From NCBI GenBank assembly GCA_020162035.1, contig JAIUNM010000004.1, positions 158,818 to 222,817 on the forward strand: 64,000 nucleotides of DNA, in the 5' to 3' direction. This DNA comes from Bacteroidota bacterium. GTDB lineage: Bacteria > Bacteroidota > Bacteroidia > B-17B0 > Aurantibacillaceae. The position numbers were made by a program, and so were the translations under genes. The notes beneath the pieces were generated by a model, which saw nothing but the letters and a program-made list of their open reading frames with translations, was not told where the DNA came from and did no database searches. This document shows positions 61,680 through 64,000 of this stretch, piece by piece (the stretch's first letter is position 1; the number at the start of each line of letters is the position of its first letter).

Positions 61680-62267
61680 TTAAGGCGTTTTAACTTTAGA
61701 AGCTGTTTCTACGATTTTTTTCACTGTTTCTTCATTATTTACATCTAATCCTTCTTGTTGATGAACAAGTTCCCCCTCTACATTAAATACACTAATTATG
61801 TTTGAATGAGAAAAATCTATTGGAGATATTTTCTTATAATTTACAGCTAAAACAGCAGCAAATTCTCTAGTGTTTTTTTCGGATGATCTTAAAAATACCC
61901 ATTGCTTACCTTCCATTTTATTTTCTACTGAAAACTCTTTTAAACGTTTTGGTGTATCAGTTTCAGGGTCAATGCTTACTAATACCAATTTCACTTTAGA
62001 TTTAGCATCTTGAGGCAACTGCTCTTCAATACTTCTCATATCTGCTACAAGTCTTGGGCAAGCAGCTTTACATGAAGTATATATCATAACCATTACCAAT
62101 ACATCACCTTTTAAGTCTTTTAACTCAATATCTTTCCCGTTTTGAGTCGTCCATTTAGAAGGCAAATTATAAATTGATAATTCTGTAATTTTTGTTGAAG
62201 AATTTTGTGAATAACACTGGTTTGTTGTTAAGAGGACTGCCAGCAATCCTAAAATTAATGTTTTCAT
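61680..62267 (-). CDS. SCO1/SenC-family copper chaperone
   Basis: 195 residues. Signal peptide followed by a thioredoxin-fold SCO domain: LSIYNLPSKWTTQNGKDIEL, copper-binding CKAAC (in YTSCKAACPRLVADMRS), and the distant His in ISPIDFSHSNIISVFNVEGE. SCO proteins deliver copper to cytochrome oxidases; near nirK it may serve the copper nitrite reductase. Cotranscription with the SUMF1 gene (46 bp upstream) and porin is likely. Confidence 0.92.
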   Translation of the reverse strand: MKTLILGLLAVLLTTNQCYSQNSSTKITELSIYNLPSKWTTQNGKDIELKDLKGDVLVMVMIYTSCKAACPRLVADMRSIEEQLPQDAKSKVKLVLVSIDPETDTPKRLKEFSVENKMEGKQWVFLRSSEKNTREFAAVLAVNYKKISPIDFSHSNIISVFNVEGELVHQQEGLDVNNEETVKKIVETASKVKTP

Positions 62268-62313
62268 AAGATAAAATATATAATTATTAAATTTTCTAAT
62301 TTTACATAGAGTG

Positions 62314-63126
62314 CTATTTACTATTCAACTTGTTGTTTTCAGATTTTATTAAAACTGTATCTTTTGCGCATCTAAAGCCTAGATTTCTGGTTGTGTAGTT
62401 TGCTTTCAAGCTCCCTCTAAATGCATAACGCATAAAAGCTGCGTAATCCATTAAATCACTTGCATTTACAGAACCACTTCCACAAAACAAAAGTTTATCA
62501 GTGTCTTTATCTTTTCTTGATTCTCCTGAAAGGAATATGCTATTAAAGTCACTTGTCCATTCCCAAATTAAACCGTGCATATCATACACTCCATAATAAT
62601 TTTTAAACGTAGAACCAACAGTGTTTAAATATGACTTTGGTTTTTCATACCATGATAATATATATTTATTGAATTCTATTTTTTGTCTTGCATCTGGTGT
62701 TTTCTCATCTGCCATTGCAACATATTCCCATTCATCCATTTGAGGTAATCTTTTCCCTATACATTCACAGTAGTTTTTTGCCGCAAACCATGAAACATTT
62801 GTAACAGGTGATTTGTCGTTGTATTCGCCATAGCTTGTATCATTAATCCAATAATATAAATAATTTTTTTCCGCGAATATTCCTTTCATAATAGTCTTTC
62901 TATACTTTGGATATGTTTTTACAAATTCTAAAAACTGTTCATTTGTTATTGAATATTTATCAATTAAAAAATCAGAAACTTTTACTTTTGATTTATCAAT
63001 GTTTCCATAAAAGGGGGCAAACGCCCCCCCTTTGATGTAAGCCATTTCTTTGTCATTTTGAGCTACCGAAACGGCTATTGACATAACCAATAAGATAAAT
63101 AGATATATGGATTTAAAATTGAACAT
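62314..63126 (-). CDS. SUMF1-fold protein next to nirK (NirV-like)
   Basis: 270 residues with a signal peptide (IYLFILLVMSIAVSVAQ) and a formylglycine-generating-enzyme fold: DFLIDKYSITNEQFLEFVKT, SPVTNVSWFAAKNYCECIGK, RLPQMDEWEYVAMAD, HGLIWEWTSDF, and YTTRNLGFRCAKD at the end. Genes of this family next to nirK are called nirV; their exact role is unknown. It resembles GldK only in fold. Starts 12 bp after the nirK fragment. Confidence 0.82.
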   Translation of the reverse strand: MFNFKSIYLFILLVMSIAVSVAQNDKEMAYIKGGAFAPFYGNIDKSKVKVSDFLIDKYSITNEQFLEFVKTYPKYRKTIMKGIFAEKNYLYYWINDTSYGEYNDKSPVTNVSWFAAKNYCECIGKRLPQMDEWEYVAMADEKTPDARQKIEFNKYILSWYEKPKSYLNTVGSTFKNYYGVYDMHGLIWEWTSDFNSIFLSGESRKDKDTDKLLFCGSGSVNASDLMDYAAFMRYAFRGSLKANYTTRNLGFRCAKDTVLIKSENNKLNSK

Positions 63127-63138
63127 ATATTTTTTAAA

Positions 63139-63895
63139 TTAGTGCCCTCCACCCGATGCTTTTATAGGTTTGTTTGATCTTTCTGCTTTTACCATTACAG
63201 TTGTAATTACTTTTTTACTATTACCCCAACTACTATATACATAAGTTAAAACATTTGCAATTTCTTCATCAGTTAAATTTTGGCTAGTCATAATATTGTT
63301 GTATTTTTTACCATTTACTGTTACCTCACCACTTAACCCATGAATTACAGCATTTATGGCACGTTTAGGGTTTGCATTAAGATAATCTGATCCGGCTAAG
63401 GGCGGAAATGCATTTGGAATACCTTGCCCTTCTGATTGGTGACAAGCGAAACATGTTTTACTATATATGTTTTTTCCAGCTGCAATTTGTTGCGGAAGAG
63501 TTTTTGCAACAACCGGCTTAGTAACAACTTGTTCTTTTGGCATTTCTTGAATACCACCACCTTCCGGATGATAAATACCTTCTTGAATTGTTCCTGAATA
63601 GATAGTTTTATTGCTTTCACCTTCAGCTTTCAACATTCCTAATGCCCCCTTGTTGAATGCTCTAAAAATAGAGTGGTCAACTAAAATAAATGTTCCATTT
63701 ACGTCTACCTTAAATTCAACTATCGCAGACCCTCCTGCAGGCACTAATGTTGTTTGAACATTCTCATTAACTTTATCGCCACCTTCTAAGTAAACTTTGT
63801 CAAATATTTCGCCAATTACATGGAATGATGAAACTAGATTAGGACCACCATTTCCAACAAATAAGCGAACAGTTTCTCCTACTTTTGCAGTAATG
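63139..63895 (-). pseudogene. nirK: Copper nitrite reductase (NirK) with C-terminal cytochrome c, 5' part cut off
   Basis: About 252 codons are readable from near 63895 to the TAA at 63139. They encode the second cupredoxin domain (ITAKVGETVRLFVGNGGPNL, SSFHVIGEIFDKVY with the type-2-copper His, VPAGGSAIVEFKVDVNGTF, LVDHSIFRAFNKGALGML) and then a cytochrome c domain with CFACH (63439-63453). Upstream of 63895 the reading frame stops at once (TAA, 63901-63903) and the sequence no longer matches NirK but looks like an IS end. The N-terminal cupredoxin with the type-1 site is therefore absent. A GTG at 63744 could allow partial translation. NirK-heme fusions themselves are known. Confidence 0.82.
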
Positions 63896-64000
63896 TGGAG
63901 TTACTACCTTTAGGTGGACACAAAAGTTAAGATTATCTGCGCTAACTTTAGAAGATGAAAAGAGTAAACAGCCATTACAGCTTGGAATTTAAATTACACG
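63896..64000 (+). mobile_element. End of an insertion sequence, possibly IS3-like, interrupting nirK
   Basis: From about 63896 the sequence loses all similarity to NirK. It begins TGGAGTTACTACC, continues with TTTAGGTGGACACAAAAG, and 40 bp later an ATG opens a frame running out of the window. The pattern of a non-coding terminal repeat followed by a transposase start is typical of insertion sequences. The other end, the inverted-repeat partner and the target duplication lie outside, so exact boundary and family are not proven. Confidence 0.6.
63955..64000 (+). CDS. Transposase N-terminus (partial)
   Basis: Fifteen codons are visible: MKRVNSHYSLEFKLH, open to the right edge. The basic start and (Y)SxEFK pattern recall the first helix of IS3-type orfA or other HTH transposases. 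Too short for certainty. Confidence 0.45.
   Translation, partial: MKRVNSHYSLEFKLH

Noticed and set aside
62314..63126. Second gldK copy
   Set aside because: It shares the SUMF1 fold with GldK but is about half as long, lacks a lipobox and the GldK-specific regions, and sits next to nirK, which fits a NirV-like protein better.

Overview
The window comes from a strongly AT-rich member of the Bacteroidota, most likely near the Flavobacteriales. It carries the type IX secretion (T9SS) and gliding genes gldK-L-M-N, a PorP/SprF-family protein, sprA next to ruvA, and cargo proteins with C-terminal T9SS sorting domains. Other lineage markers are the zinc-independent L31 protein, TPR/SpoIIE proteins, a group II GGGP-synthase homolog, and many promoters of the Bacteroidota type (TTTG, 19-20 bp, TAnnTTTG). 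No Shine-Dalgarno pattern is evident; several starts are TTG. No rRNA, CRISPR array or prophage was seen; there is one tRNA.

Layout. 1-6.1 kb (minus strand): gldN (runs off the left edge), gldM, gldL, gldK and porP/sprF, the T9SS motor and scaffold. 6.2-16.7 kb: housekeeping and small metabolic genes (rpmE2, kmo, phoH, a SAM hydroxide adenosyltransferase, a beta-CASP nuclease, an ECF sigma factor with a membrane partner, an NRK-like kinase with PnuC and a ThiE homolog, GGGP synthase with a phosphopantetheinyl transferase). 16.8-24.7 kb: ahcY, then a T9SS cargo gene set between two identical 47-bp terminators, then the miaB - sigma-54 regulator - lptE - hypothetical - secG operon. 25-41.7 kb: topA, a glycosyltransferase, DedA, rhodanese, phosphosulfolactate synthase homolog, TPR proteins, a PAS-PP2C phosphatase, rpsO-pnp, pyrD, tRNA-Met, a histone-H1-like/START fusion, DUF2795 and ruvA. 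41.7-49.1 kb: sprA, the T9SS outer-membrane translocon. 49.1-52.2 kb: small accessory genes, including a potassium-channel-like protein with a degenerate selectivity filter.

52.4-63.9 kb (all minus strand) is a respiratory nitric-oxide/nitrite module. In transcription order it reads: nirK fused to cytochrome c (3' part only), a NirV-like SUMF1 protein, SCO, a porin, norC, norB, norQ, norD, a 46-codon ORF, a SulP transporter fused to beta-carbonic anhydrase, and NorE- and NorF-like subunits. NirK would reduce nitrite to NO and NorCB would reduce NO to N2O; NorQ/NorD assemble NorB. The start of nirK is cut off at about 63,895 by what looks like the end of an insertion sequence with a transposase start reading out of the window, so nirK here is probably broken.

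The most interesting points are: the direct-repeat terminators and tandemly duplicated promoter around the T9SS cargo gene; a GC-rich palindrome inserted in frame in topA; the H1-like/START fusion; the channel-like protein lacking a GYG filter; the perfect 34-bp palindrome between norB and norQ; the small ORF coupled to norD; and the IS-interrupted nirK.
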